From: Kitasatospora sp. NBC_00240 | GTDB lineage: Bacteria > Actinomycetota > Actinomycetes > Streptomycetales > Streptomycetaceae | DNA length: 64,000 bases | Reading direction: 5' to 3' | Assembly (NCBI RefSeq): GCF_026342405.1 | Contig: NZ_JAPEMU010000001.1 | Coordinates: 8,928,001-8,992,000 of the forward strand | Part shown: piece by piece, positions 52,298 through 61,332 of the stretch | Layout of the letters: every line of letters begins with the position of its first letter | How positions within the stretch are numbered: position 1 is the stretch's first letter | Position numbers and translations under genes: made by a program | The notes under the pieces: model-generated | The model's database searches: none | Seen by the model: the letters and a program-made list of their open reading frames with translations, nothing else | What the model was told of the DNA's origin: nothing

Positions 52298-54463
52298 TCA
52301 CTGGGAGACCCGGACGTAGTCGACCAGCATCTTCTGCGGGAACACGGTCGAGGCGTCCGGCGAACCGGGCCAGTCACCGCCGACCGCGTTGTTGAGGATG
52401 ATGTAGAAGGGGTGGTCGTAGACCCACGGACCCCGGGTCTGCTCCAGAGTGCTGCGGTTGACGGTGAAGAAGGCGTTGCCGTCGACCGAGAAGGTCATGT
52501 GGCTGGAGTCCCAGTCCAGGGCGTAGGTGTGGAAGGCCGAGGCGAAGTCGGTGCCCGGCAGCGTGTACGGCGAGCCGTAGCCGGCCGCGCCGAAGTAGGC
52601 GGGGGCGTGCAGCGTGGAGTAGACGCTGTCCGCGACCTTGCCGACGTGCTCCATGATGTCGATCTCACCGCAGTTGGGCCACGGCGTACCGGTCTTGAAG
52701 TCGGACCCGAGCAGCCAGAATGCCGGCCACAGTCCCTGGGTGCCGGTCACCTTGATCCGCGACTCGACGTGGCCGTAGGTGAAGTTCAGGTGGTCCGAGG
52801 TGTTGATCCGGCCGGAGGTGTACTGGCAGGTGGTGCTGCCGCTCAGCGGGTCGCGCGGGCAGGCGGAGCCGGGAGTGACCTCCTTGCGCGCCTCGATCAC
52901 CATGTTGCCGGTGCCGTCCTGGTACGTGTTCTTGTTGCCGGTGGTGTAGTACTCCAGCTCGTTGTTGACGCCCGCGCCGGCGTCGCTGGTCCACTTGGAC
53001 TGGTCCGGCCCGGTGCCGGCGGCGGCGTTGAACTCGTCGCTCCAGACCAGCTTCTGGGGGTTGCCCGGGTTCGGCGGGGTGGCCGGCGGGGCGGTCGGGT
53101 TGCCGCCGGTGCCGTACACGTCGAAGCCCCAGAGCGAGTAGCCGTACGCGGTGCCCCGCGCGGTGCCGTACATCCGGACGTAGCGACCGGTGCCCGAGAC
53201 GTTCAGCGTCTCCTTGAAGCCGGCGCCGGTGGTGGTGGAGTAGATCGTGGTCCAGTTGGCCCCGTCGGCGGAGGTCTGGATCTGGTAGGCCTTGGCGAAG
53301 GCCGGATCCCACTGCAGGACGACCTTGCTGACGGTGGCGCTCGCCCCCAGGTCGACGGCGATCCAGGCCGGGTCGCTCCAGCCGGTGGTGGCGTTGGTGG
53401 CCCAGCGGGTGGCGGCGTTGGCGTCGAAGGCCTTGGCCGGCGTGCAGCCGGAGCAGTTGCCGTCGTCCTGGAAGGTGGAGGCGGTGGCGGGCTTGGCGTA
53501 GGACAGCAGCACCGGGCCGTTGTCGGCCGGCGTGCCGGTGAACACCTGGAACTCCCAGAGCGAGTAGCCGTACTGGGTGGCCCGCTGGGTGCCGTACATC
53601 CGGACGAAGCGGCCGGTGCCGGAGAGCGTGATCAGCTCGGTGGCGCCGGGGCCGGTGGTGGTGGAGTAGACGGTGGTCCAGGTGTTGCCGTCGGAGGAGA
53701 TCTGGATCTGGTAGGCCTTGGCGAAGGCGGCCTCCCAGCTCAGCTGGACACCGCAGACCGACTGGACGGAGCCCAGGTCGACCTGGATCCACTGCGGGTC
53801 GATGGCCGAACTCGACCAGCGGGTACCGGTGTTGCCGTCGAAGGCGGCGCTCGCCGGGGTGCCGGCGTTCTCGGCGGTGGAGGCGCTGGCGGTGTGGTTC
53901 AGGGCCGCGTTGTTGGTGCTGCACCCGCCGCCGGTGCCGCTGCCGCTGCCGTAGACCTGGAACTCCCAGAGCGAGTAGCCGTACTGGGTGGCCCGCTGGG
54001 TGGCGTTCACCCGGACGTAGCGGCCGCTGCCGGTGACGTTCAGGGTCTCGGTGCCGCCGGCGCCGGTGGTGGTGGCGTGGATCGTGGTCCAGGTGGTGCC
54101 GTCGGCGGAGGTCTGGATCTGGTAGGCCTTGGCGTAGGCGGCCTCCCAGTTGAGCACGACCTGGCCGATCGTCACGGTCGAGCCGAGGTCGACCTGGATC
54201 CACTGCGGGTCACTGGCCGAACTGGACCACCGGGTGCCGGTGTTGCCGTCCACGGCGGCCGAGGCGGGGGTGCCGGCGTTCTCCACCGAGGAGGCGGTCA
54301 CCGGCTTGCCCTGGGACAGCAGGGTGCCCGCGGCCCGCGCGGGGCTCCCGGTCACGGCCAGCACGAGGCCGGCGAGCAGGGCGACCACCAGCAACAGGGT
54401 GACGGAGCGCCGGGCGTGGGCCGGGCCGTACCGCGTTCGGAAGTCGAAAGGAAGGGTGGGCAC
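52298..54463 (-). CDS. secreted GH16 endo-beta-1,3-glucanase with three F5/8-type C (CBM32-like) domains
   Basis: A 721-residue exoenzyme starting at GTG 54463 (AGGAGG upstream). A signal segment (VTLLLVVALLAGLVLAVTGSPARA) is followed by three discoidin/F5/8 C modules (each with ASAA.DGNTGTRWSS, WIQVDLG, YAKAYQIQ and YGYSLWEFQVYG), with the third more divergent. The C-terminal GH16 domain carries the catalytic motif GEIDIMEHVG (about E600 and E605). Likely substrate: laminarin or fungal/algal beta-1,3-glucan. A -35/-10 promoter with a LacI-type box at the expected start of transcription lies upstream. Confidence 0.92.
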   Translation of the reverse strand: MPTLPFDFRTRYGPAHARRSVTLLLVVALLAGLVLAVTGSPARAAGTLLSQGKPVTASSVENAGTPASAAVDGNTGTRWSSSASDPQWIQVDLGSTVTIGQVVLNWEAAYAKAYQIQTSADGTTWTTIHATTTGAGGTETLNVTGSGRYVRVNATQRATQYGYSLWEFQVYGSGSGTGGGCSTNNAALNHTASASTAENAGTPASAAFDGNTGTRWSSSAIDPQWIQVDLGSVQSVCGVQLSWEAAFAKAYQIQISSDGNTWTTVYSTTTGPGATELITLSGTGRFVRMYGTQRATQYGYSLWEFQVFTGTPADNGPVLLSYAKPATASTFQDDGNCSGCTPAKAFDANAATRWATNATTGWSDPAWIAVDLGASATVSKVVLQWDPAFAKAYQIQTSADGANWTTIYSTTTGAGFKETLNVSGTGRYVRMYGTARGTAYGYSLWGFDVYGTGGNPTAPPATPPNPGNPQKLVWSDEFNAAAGTGPDQSKWTSDAGAGVNNELEYYTTGNKNTYQDGTGNMVIEARKEVTPGSACPRDPLSGSTTCQYTSGRINTSDHLNFTYGHVESRIKVTGTQGLWPAFWLLGSDFKTGTPWPNCGEIDIMEHVGKVADSVYSTLHAPAYFGAAGYGSPYTLPGTDFASAFHTYALDWDSSHMTFSVDGNAFFTVNRSTLEQTRGPWVYDHPFYIILNNAVGGDWPGSPDASTVFPQKMLVDYVRVSQ

Positions 54464-54552
54464 GAAACCTCCTGGGGGGAAGCGGTTCCGAATGGGTGGG
54501 GTTGGCGCTGCGGATCGCTGGAGAGTTCGTACGGCCGGGCGGGGGAGGGTGG

Positions 54553-54566
54553 GGAGAACGCTCTCC
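54553..54566. promoter_or_regulatory. LacI-type operator at the GH16 promoter
   Basis: GGAGAACGCTCTCC lies about 12 bases downstream of the GH16 -10 hexamer. Thirteen bases are identical (on the other strand) to the box at 36553 upstream of the sugar-binding protein gene. Confidence 0.6.
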
Positions 54567-54577
54567 GACAGGGGTGA

Positions 54578-54606
54578 TGATTGCGGCGTCGTTTCCGACG
54601 TGTCAA
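54578..54606 (-). promoter_or_regulatory. GH16 promoter
   Basis: On the minus strand a consensus TTGACA (54606-54601), a 17-base spacer and CAATCA (54583-54578). The surrounding 60 bases are noticeably AT-richer than the genome. It sits about 115 bases upstream of the GTG start, implying a leader of about 100 bases. Confidence 0.65.
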
Positions 54607-54723
54607 GGCATGTGCACGCGGAGCGATGCAATAGGTCGCTTTTGTATGGGTTCTGACGTTAATTCTGGAACACGGCGGTGCTCCGCCGGAACCCACCGGG
54701 CGGGCTGTGCGCGGGCATGCCGA

Positions 54724-54757
54724 AGGGGGTGACGGCACCGGCGCGCCGCCACCCCCT
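54724..54757 (-). terminator. terminator after the GH10 gene
   Basis: AGGGGGTG and CACCCCCT arms (54724-54731 with 54750-54757), extended by CGGC/GCCG, 15 bases beyond the GH10 stop codon. Confidence 0.65.
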
Positions 54758-54771
54758 GTACCGCACTCAGG

Positions 54772-56310
54772 TCAGCTCAGGGTCACCACCGGGGGCGGAT
54801 TGCTGCCGCTCCAGGTGCCGTTGAAGCCCAGGGTGACCGAACCGCCCGGGCCGACCGCCCCGTTCCAGGCCGCGTTGGCGCAGCTGACATGGGTACCGGT
54901 CTGGGTGCAGACGGCGCTCCACGCCTGGGTGAGCTGCTGGCCGGCGGTGAAGTTCCAGTCCAGGTGCCAGTTGCTCAGCGAGGCCCCCGCCGGGCAGCTG
55001 ACGGTGACGCTGCCGCTGAAGCCGGTGTTCCACTGGTTGGGCACCGTGTAGGCGGCGGAGCAGCCGGCGCCGCCGGGCGGCGGCGTGCTGGTGGCCGTCG
55101 GGGTCGGGGTCGCAGTCGGGCTCGGGGTGGCGGTGGCCGAGGGGGACGGGGACGCCGTGCCGCCGCCCGGGGTACCGCCCAGGGCGGTGGCGACCGTCCG
55201 GACCGCCGGCTTGGGCTGGTAGTTCTCGTCGTACAGGGTGGCGGCGCCGTAGCCGGAGAACACGCTAGGCACCCAGGAGTCCGCGTCGGAGACGTCCCAG
55301 CCGGTGATTCCCCTGCAGCGGGTGACTGCCAGGCAGGCCTTCACCACCGTGCCGTAGTCGGTTGCCTGTTGGGCCAGCTTGGCCTGGGTGGAGGGGGTCT
55401 GCATCCGGACGTCCAGCTCGGTGACGGCGACGTCCACGCCGAGATCGGCGAAACGCTGGAGGTTGGCCTGCAGGGTGGACGGGACCTGCCCGAGCACGAA
55501 GTGCGCCTGGAACCCTACCCCGTCGATCGGGGCGCCCTGCGCCTTGAGCGAGCGGACCAGGTTGTAGAGGGCGTCGCTCTTGGTCCCCAAGCCCTCGACG
55601 TTGTAGTCGTTGATGTACAACTTGGCGGCCGGGTCGGCCTGGTGGGCCCAGGTGAGGGAGTCGGCGACGAATCCGGCGCCGAGTGTGCCGTACCAGGGCG
55701 AGGAGCGGTAGGTGCCGTCCTCGTTGAACAGCTCGTTGAGGACGTCCCAGGCGTAGATCTTGCCCTGGTAGCGCCCGACCTCGGTGGCGATGTGCTGCTG
55801 GAGGATGCCGCGCAGCTCGGTCGCGCCGAAGCCGCCGTTGGTCAGCCAGCTCGGGTTCTGGCTGTGCCAGACCAGGGTGTGGCCGCGGACCTGCTGGTTG
55901 TGGGCCTGCGCGAAGGCGACGATCTGGTCGGCCTCGGCCCAGTTGAAGCTGCCCCTGGTGGGTTCGACGGAGCCCCACTTCATGGCGTTCTCGGGGGTCA
56001 GCGAGTTGAACTGGCCGCCGGCCAGGGCGGCGTACTGGGTGTTGCCGCTGAGCTTTCCGCCGGCCACCGCGTTGCCGATGTAGACGCCCTTGGCGGCGGC
56101 CAGGTCGCGCAGCGGCGGGTCGGCGGCCTGGGCGGCCGCCGGGAGCAGGACGGCGCCCAGCGCGGTGCAGACCAGGGCCGTCACGGCCAGGGCGGCTCGC
56201 CGCAGCGGGCCGCCGGCCCGGGCGGGCGGTGCGGTGCGGGCGGGGGCACCGGTGCCCGGGGGCACGTTGGTGCGGGTGGGCGGCTCGCCGCCGGGGGTGG
56301 GGTGTCGCAC
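54772..56310 (-). CDS. secreted GH10 endo-beta-1,4-xylanase with CBM2
   Basis: A 512-residue xylanase. Start GTG 56310 (GAAAGGA upstream); the signal core is ALAVTALVCTALGAVLLPAAAQA. GH10 catalytic domain about 65-365: NAMKWGSVEP, HTLVWHSQNPSW, acid/base Glu in WDVLNELFNE (about E193), nucleophile in VAVTELDVRM (about E298). A long P/T/S linker connects to a C-terminal CBM2 (CSAAYTVPNQWNTGFSG ... WNGAVGPGGSVTLGFNGTW). It cleaves xylan and binds cellulose or xylan. Third gene in the GH5-GH9-GH10-GH16 run, all on the minus strand. Confidence 0.95.
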   Translation of the reverse strand: MRHPTPGGEPPTRTNVPPGTGAPARTAPPARAGGPLRRAALAVTALVCTALGAVLLPAAAQAADPPLRDLAAAKGVYIGNAVAGGKLSGNTQYAALAGGQFNSLTPENAMKWGSVEPTRGSFNWAEADQIVAFAQAHNQQVRGHTLVWHSQNPSWLTNGGFGATELRGILQQHIATEVGRYQGKIYAWDVLNELFNEDGTYRSSPWYGTLGAGFVADSLTWAHQADPAAKLYINDYNVEGLGTKSDALYNLVRSLKAQGAPIDGVGFQAHFVLGQVPSTLQANLQRFADLGVDVAVTELDVRMQTPSTQAKLAQQATDYGTVVKACLAVTRCRGITGWDVSDADSWVPSVFSGYGAATLYDENYQPKPAVRTVATALGGTPGGGTASPSPSATATPSPTATPTPTATSTPPPGGAGCSAAYTVPNQWNTGFSGSVTVSCPAGASLSNWHLDWNFTAGQQLTQAWSAVCTQTGTHVSCANAAWNGAVGPGGSVTLGFNGTWSGSNPPPVVTLS

Positions 56311-56423
56311 GGGGGTGGTCCTTTCGGGTGGGGGAGGGCCGTACCTTGGGCACGCCGTGGACCGGCGGGCGGTGCCGGGCCCGTACCGGGGCAGGCCGGT
56401 ACGAGGCCGGGCCGCTCGCTCGG

Positions 56424-58943
56424 TCAGGCGCAGACCGCGCCGTTCAGGGTGAACCGCGCGGGAGCGTTGTCGGCGCCGGTCCGGTCGGCCTGGAAGCCGA
56501 AGCTCGCCGTTCCGCCGGCCGCGAGGGCGCCGTTCCACCCGAGGTGCTCGGCGGTGACGCCGGCCCCGCTCTGGGTGACAGCGGCGTTCCAGGCGTTGGT
56601 GATGCGCTGGTCCGCGGGGAACGACCAGCCGAGCGACCAGCCCTGGAGGGCGGTCGGACCGGTGTTCGTCAGGGTCACGGTGGCGGTGAACCCGCCGGCC
56701 CACGTGCTGTCCACGTGGTAGGCGACCCGGCAGGAGCCGGTGGCCGGCCGGTCGTCGTCGGCCTCGGTGGCGGTCAGGGCGGCACTGCCGGCGCCGGGGC
56801 CGGTCAGCGTGAAGACCGCCGTGCCGCCGGTCGTGTCGGCGTCCTGGGCGGCGGCCACGGTCACCGTCTGCTCGGTGGACCAGTTCGCCGGGGTGAAGAT
56901 CGGCGCCGATCCCGTGACGACCGTCAGGTCCGGGTCGCCGGAGGCGCGGGCCACCGTGACGGCGACGTTCCCGGTGGGCGCGGCCGACAGCCGGACCCGG
57001 ACCGGGACGCTGCCGCCCTCCGGGACGCTCACCGTGCCGGGGCTCACCAGGATCCGCGGCGCGGGCTGCGCGGGCGGGCCGTGCCGCTCGGCCGCGTAGG
57101 CGGCCAGCCAGGCGAGCGGGGCGTTCCAGTTGATCGCGACCTCGTTGGTGGAGTACGAGCCGATGTCGTCCAGGTAGCAGGTGGCCGGCTTGCAGCCCGC
57201 CAGCCGGGCCTGGGCGACCGGGTCCTGGATGCCGGAGTTGGGGCCGCCGGCGAAGGAGCCGGCCGGCGGATGCGGGAGCGAGGCGTCGTTCTGGTGGGCC
57301 CAGAACCGGTGGTGCTGGTTGGCCGAGGCGTGCTCGCCGTAGCCGGTGACGTAGGACTGGTTGAGCGCGTTGCGGCCGAGCAGGTAGTCGAGGGCCTCCA
57401 GGGCGCCGGTCCGGTAGCGCTCCTGGCCGGTGAGTTCCTGGGCGACCGCCATCACCACGGCGTTGTTGGCGACCTGGCTGTCGGAGCCCCAGATGTACCC
57501 GTCCACAGGCAGTGGCACGGCGTAGCCCTGGGCGTCCATCGTGGCGAGGTGGCGGTCGGCGGCCGAGGTGACGGAGGCGCGGACCCGGGCCAGGTCGGCG
57601 GCGGGCAGGCCGACGCCCGGGACGGTGGCCAGGGTGATCCGGCCGAGCGCCGCCGTGTCGGACCACGAGAAGCCGCCCGGCGCGAACACCTCGGCGGTGT
57701 GGAACGCGGAGCCGGTCACCGCGTCCCGGTACTGGGCCTCGCCGGTGGTCGCGTACAGCTCGGCGGCGGCCCAGTAGAACTCGTCGCCGACCTGCGCGTC
57801 GTCGTAGGCGCCGCCGCCGGTGGTGTCGGAGGCCGGTGCGAGCATCGCGGGGTTCGCCCGGGCGGCCGCCCAGGCGCGGCGTCCGGCGTCCAGGCATCCG
57901 GCGGCGAAGGCGGCGTCGTAGCGGGCGTACACCCGGGCGCACTGGGCGGCGGTGGCGGCCAGGTTGAGGGTGGCGGCGGTCGACGGCCGGTGCAGCTCGC
58001 GCTGTTCGCCGTCCAGCTCGGGCCTGGTCGGCAGATCGGTCCAGCTCGCGTCGTGGATCTTGTGGAAGGCCATCCCGGCGAGCGGTTTGCCGTCCGGGAT
58101 CTGCATCCGCAGCAGGAACTCCAGCTCCCAGCGGGCCTCGTCCAGCACGTCCGGCACGGCGTTGCCGCGTTCGGGTACCCGCAGGGTCGAGTCGCCGAGC
58201 GCCGCGTCCGCCCCCGCCCGCCCGGCCCGCTCGAAGGAGTTGACCAGCTGCCAGGTGGCGATGCCGCCGTTGACCACGTACTTGCCCTGGTCGCCGGCGT
58301 CGTACCAGCCGCCCCGGACGTCCTGGGTCCAGTCGCAGACGCCCGCCCGGCAGGGCACGGCGACGTCGCCCCGGTTGGGCGCGACCCCGAGGTGGCCGGC
58401 CGGGCGGCCGTAGCCGGCGCCGGCCAGCGCGGGGTCGACGGCGATGCCGCTGCGCTGCTGGTAGAAGAAGGAGAGGCTGTCCGCGCGCAGCCCGTCGTAG
58501 AGGCCGGCGGAGATGTCGAACGGATAGCCGGTCTGCCCGTTCACCACCAGGGTGAACCCGGTGCCCGTCCCGGTGTACGCGGAGAAGTCCACCAGGTGGG
58601 TCGGGTCGCCGGAGGCCGGGTCGGCGCCGTGCACGAGGGTGCTGCCGGTGGCGACGACCCGCCCGCCGGCGTCGTGCAGCTGCCAGCCGAGCGGGGTGCT
58701 CGCGGAGCTGACCACGGTGGCGCGTTTGGGCCCGTCGGGCAGGTAGCCCAGCTGGTTGACGCGGACGGCCGGGCCGGTGTCCGCGGCCTGCGCGCCGGCG
58801 GCTGTGGCGCGGGCCGGGGCGGCCGCCGCGAGGGCCGGTGGGGAGGTCAGGGCGGCGCCCGCGAACAGGGCGGCGGCCAGCAGTGCGGGGGCGGACCGGT
58901 CGCCGGCGCGCCGGGCGGGGGCGGGGGTGGTGACGGGAGGCAC
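56424..58943 (-). CDS. secreted GH9 endoglucanase with CelD_N Ig-like domain and CBM2
   Basis: An 839-residue cellulase. GTG 58943 is taken as the start; longer starts read through a GC repeat as an arginine-proline run. Order: signal peptide, CelD_N Ig-like domain (VRVNQLGYLPDGPKRATVV), GH9 barrel with the catalytic aspartates in GGWYDAGDQGKYV (about D215, D218) and the general acid in STNEVAINWNAP (about E601), a Calx-beta-like linker region, and a C-terminal CBM2 (CRVAYHVDSTWAGGFTATV). It degrades cellulose. It is 124 bases downstream of GH5 and probably co-transcribed. Confidence 0.93.
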   Translation of the reverse strand: MPPVTTPAPARRAGDRSAPALLAAALFAGAALTSPPALAAAAPARATAAGAQAADTGPAVRVNQLGYLPDGPKRATVVSSASTPLGWQLHDAGGRVVATGSTLVHGADPASGDPTHLVDFSAYTGTGTGFTLVVNGQTGYPFDISAGLYDGLRADSLSFFYQQRSGIAVDPALAGAGYGRPAGHLGVAPNRGDVAVPCRAGVCDWTQDVRGGWYDAGDQGKYVVNGGIATWQLVNSFERAGRAGADAALGDSTLRVPERGNAVPDVLDEARWELEFLLRMQIPDGKPLAGMAFHKIHDASWTDLPTRPELDGEQRELHRPSTAATLNLAATAAQCARVYARYDAAFAAGCLDAGRRAWAAARANPAMLAPASDTTGGGAYDDAQVGDEFYWAAAELYATTGEAQYRDAVTGSAFHTAEVFAPGGFSWSDTAALGRITLATVPGVGLPAADLARVRASVTSAADRHLATMDAQGYAVPLPVDGYIWGSDSQVANNAVVMAVAQELTGQERYRTGALEALDYLLGRNALNQSYVTGYGEHASANQHHRFWAHQNDASLPHPPAGSFAGGPNSGIQDPVAQARLAGCKPATCYLDDIGSYSTNEVAINWNAPLAWLAAYAAERHGPPAQPAPRILVSPGTVSVPEGGSVPVRVRLSAAPTGNVAVTVARASGDPDLTVVTGSAPIFTPANWSTEQTVTVAAAQDADTTGGTAVFTLTGPGAGSAALTATEADDDRPATGSCRVAYHVDSTWAGGFTATVTLTNTGPTALQGWSLGWSFPADQRITNAWNAAVTQSGAGVTAEHLGWNGALAAGGTASFGFQADRTGADNAPARFTLNGAVCA

Positions 58944-58965
58944 GGTGGGGGAGCCTTTCGTCGGG

Positions 58966-59000
58966 CGGGGGCGGGGGCGGGGGCGGGGGCGGTGGCGGGG
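58966..59000. repeat. GGGGGC simple repeat between GH5 and GH9
   Basis: Several consecutive GGGGGC units in the 124-base gap, continuing degenerately to about 59000. On the minus-strand mRNA it forms a C-rich leader just before the GH9 ribosome site. Confidence 0.8.
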
Positions 59001-59067
59001 GCACCGCCCCGGGGCGGCGTGCCCCGGGGGCGGGGCGGGTGGTGCCCCCGCCCCCGGAGTACGACGG

Positions 59068-60897
59068 TCAGGAGGAGGCGGTGCAGCTGAGCGCCGGCGC
59101 GGTGTTGCCGCCCGACCAGGTGCCCTGCAGCCCGAAGGTGGTCGAACCACCCACCGGGAGCGTCCCGTTGTAGGCCAGGCTGGCCGCGGTGACGGTGGCG
59201 CCCGTCTGCTGCACGGTGGCGTTCCAGGCGCTGCTCAGCTGCTGGCCGGACGGCCAGGTCCAGCCGACCTGCCAGGACTTGGTGGCCGCGGTGGCGGTCA
59301 CCGTCACGGTCGCCGTGAAGCCGGTGCTCCACTGGTTGTCGATGTGCCAGCCGGCCGTGCACCCGGCGCCGCCGCTGCCGCTGCCGGCCGTGGTGGCGCT
59401 GACGGCGGCGGAGGCCGCCGACACGTTCCCGGCGGCGTCCCGGGCCCGGACGGTGTACGAGTACGCCGTGGCGGCGGCCAGGCCGGTGTCGGTGTACGAG
59501 GTGCCGGCGGTGCTGCCCACCAAGGTTCCGCCGCGGTAGACGTCGTAGCCGGTGACGGCGACGTTGTCGGTGGCGGCCGTCCAGGCCAGCGAGACCGTGG
59601 CGGCGGTGGTGCCGGTCGCGGCCAGGCCGGCCGGGGTGCCGGGCGCCTGGGTGTCCCCGCCGCCACCACCGCCGGTCGCGCCGAAGCCGGGCGCCTTCAC
59701 GTCGGCGAGGTAGGCGTCCTTGGTGGTGTTGACGGTGGTCCAGTCGTCGTTCAGGATCCCGCCGGTGTCACCGGAGTTGGGGTTCCACGACCAGAACGTC
59801 CAGCTGATGCTGTCGGCCCCGTACTGCGCGGTCGGCCGAAGGTACTGCACCAAGGCCTTGAGCCACTTCTGGTCGACGGTGGCCTGCAGGGTGGTGCCGA
59901 ACTCGCCCACCCAGACGGGGGCGATGTTCTGGTTGAACAGGTAGCCCCAGTTCTTGTCCCAGATGCCCGGCATGTTGGCGGGGAAGGACGGGTCGGAGAA
60001 CCAGGTCTGCTGGGCCACGCTGGTCGCGTAGTCGTGCACCGAGTAGACCAGCCGGTTGGGCACGTTCAGCCGGACGGGGTACTGGCCGGCGCCCTGGAGG
60101 TTGCCGCCCCACCAGTACGAGCTGCCGTTGAAGGACTGGTTGCCCTCGACGAAGACCAGCACCTTGGGGTTGGCGGCCAGCACCGCGTTGCCGGCGCGTT
60201 CGGCGGCGAGCCGCCAGTCGATCGTGGTGTCGCCGCAGCCCCAGCAGGCCGGGTCGTGCGGCTCGTTGTGCAGGTCGATGCCGATCATGGCGGGCTTGCC
60301 CGCGTACCGGGTGGCGAGGGCGGTCAGGTCGCTGATCCAGGTGGTCTCGGGGACGGCGGCGGTGTACCAGAGCGCGGACTGGCCGGCGGAGTCCGGGCGG
60401 TGGCGGTCCAGGATGACCTTGAGGCCGGTGGTCCCCGCGTAGTCGACGATCTTGTCCATGACCTGGAGTGAGTTCAGGCCCTGAAGGTCCGCGTTCATGC
60501 CACCCGAGGTGTTGACGCTGACGGGCGAGGTGCCCTTGAAGATGTCGTCGCTGTAGGGCAGCCGGATGGTGTTGTAGCCGAGCGACTTCATCTGGTCGAT
60601 CATGCTCTTGTAGTCCCGGGACCAGAGCCCGTGCGGAACGTAGTTGGCGGTCTCGAAGCCGAACCAGTTGATGCCGGCGATGCGGACCGGGCGGTTGCTC
60701 TCGTCGAGCAGTTGGCGGCCGCTGGTGTGCCAGTAGCCGGAGCCGGCCGCAGTGGCATCGGCCGTGGTGGCGGCCGCTGCGGCGGCCGGGGTCGCGGCGC
60801 CGGCGGCCTGTGCGGCCGGGACGGTGGCGATGAGCGCGGTTGACGCGAGGGCGACGGCCAGCAGGGCCTCGCGCAGGCGGCGTACGGGGTGGAGCAC
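59068..60897 (-). CDS. secreted GH5 cellulase with FnIII and CBM2
   Basis: A 609-residue endoglucanase starting at GTG 60897 (AGAGAGGAC upstream). Signal peptide (ALLAVALASTALIATVPAAQA), GH5 domain about 55-400 with VRIAGINWFGFE, acid/base Glu in DLHNEPHDPA (about E212) and nucleophile in VWVGEFGTTL (about E332). A glycine linker, a fibronectin type III module (about 415-500) and a CBM2 (CTAGWHIDNQWSTGFTATV) complete it. First gene of the cellulase-xylanase run, with a perfect CebR box 72 bases upstream of the start. Confidence 0.95.
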   Translation of the reverse strand: MLHPVRRLREALLAVALASTALIATVPAAQAAGAATPAAAAAATTADATAAGSGYWHTSGRQLLDESNRPVRIAGINWFGFETANYVPHGLWSRDYKSMIDQMKSLGYNTIRLPYSDDIFKGTSPVSVNTSGGMNADLQGLNSLQVMDKIVDYAGTTGLKVILDRHRPDSAGQSALWYTAAVPETTWISDLTALATRYAGKPAMIGIDLHNEPHDPACWGCGDTTIDWRLAAERAGNAVLAANPKVLVFVEGNQSFNGSSYWWGGNLQGAGQYPVRLNVPNRLVYSVHDYATSVAQQTWFSDPSFPANMPGIWDKNWGYLFNQNIAPVWVGEFGTTLQATVDQKWLKALVQYLRPTAQYGADSISWTFWSWNPNSGDTGGILNDDWTTVNTTKDAYLADVKAPGFGATGGGGGGDTQAPGTPAGLAATGTTAATVSLAWTAATDNVAVTGYDVYRGGTLVGSTAGTSYTDTGLAAATAYSYTVRARDAAGNVSAASAAVSATTAGSGSGGAGCTAGWHIDNQWSTGFTATVTVTATAATKSWQVGWTWPSGQQLSSAWNATVQQTGATVTAASLAYNGTLPVGGSTTFGLQGTWSGGNTAPALSCTASS

Positions 60898-60968
60898 GTC
60901 GCTGTCCTCTCTGGGACGGTCCGGCAGGGGGTGCGGAGGGTGCGCGGCGAACGTGGGTGGGGCTGAGG

Positions 60969-60982
60969 TGGGAGCGCTCCCA
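60969..60982. promoter_or_regulatory. CebR box upstream of GH5
   Basis: TGGGAGCGCTCCCA is a perfect 14-bp palindrome identical to the operator bound by CebR, the cellobiose-sensing LacI-family repressor of streptomycetes. It lies 72 bases upstream of the GH5 start codon, so GH5 and probably the following GH9 and GH10 genes should be induced by cello-oligosaccharides. Confidence 0.85.
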
Positions 60983-61109
60983 TAGCTGACGTCGGAGGAC
61001 GCCTTCGGTTCCTGCCGGAGGTGGGGGGATGGAGCCCGGTGGCGAAGGCGGGCACGCCGAGTGGGCGGGGTCCAGTGAATCCATGGACGGTCGGGGCGTC
61101 AAGAGCGAG

Positions 61110-61131
61110 TTCAGCATTCAATGCTTGAACG
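61110..61131. promoter_or_regulatory. 22-bp imperfect palindrome upstream of the GH5 promoter region
   Basis: The inner AGCATTCAATGCT is a perfect palindrome. The outer GTTCA/TGAAC arms pair with one extra base on the right. A TTGACG hexamer on the minus strand lies at 61102-61097 just downstream. The position suggests an additional activator or repressor site; I cannot name the protein. Confidence 0.4.
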
Positions 61132-61262
61132 CAAGTGCCGGACACGGCCGCCGGGCCCGCCGGTGGCAACCCGGCCACCCCGTCCACCGGCTGACGGACC
61201 GTGGGCCGGACCACGCGGCCGTCGGCCGTCGCCGAGCCGACCACCGGCCCCGGACGCGCGGA

Positions 61263-61295
61263 GCGGGGGCGGCCCGGACCACGGACCGCCCCCGC
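61263..61295 (-). terminator. terminator after the ABC exporter gene
   Basis: Perfect 10-bp stem (61263-61272 with 61286-61295, 13-base loop) about 40 bases beyond the stop codon. Confidence 0.7.
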
Positions 61296-61332
61296 CCTCA
61301 CAGCCGTCGCCGACCCGGCCGGCCTGCCCCGA

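Noticed and set aside
54772..59004. A 1410-codon frame that would extend the xylanase upstream
   Set aside because: The part beyond 56310 is a shadow of the GH9 gene; the GTG at 56310 has a ribosome site and signal peptide.
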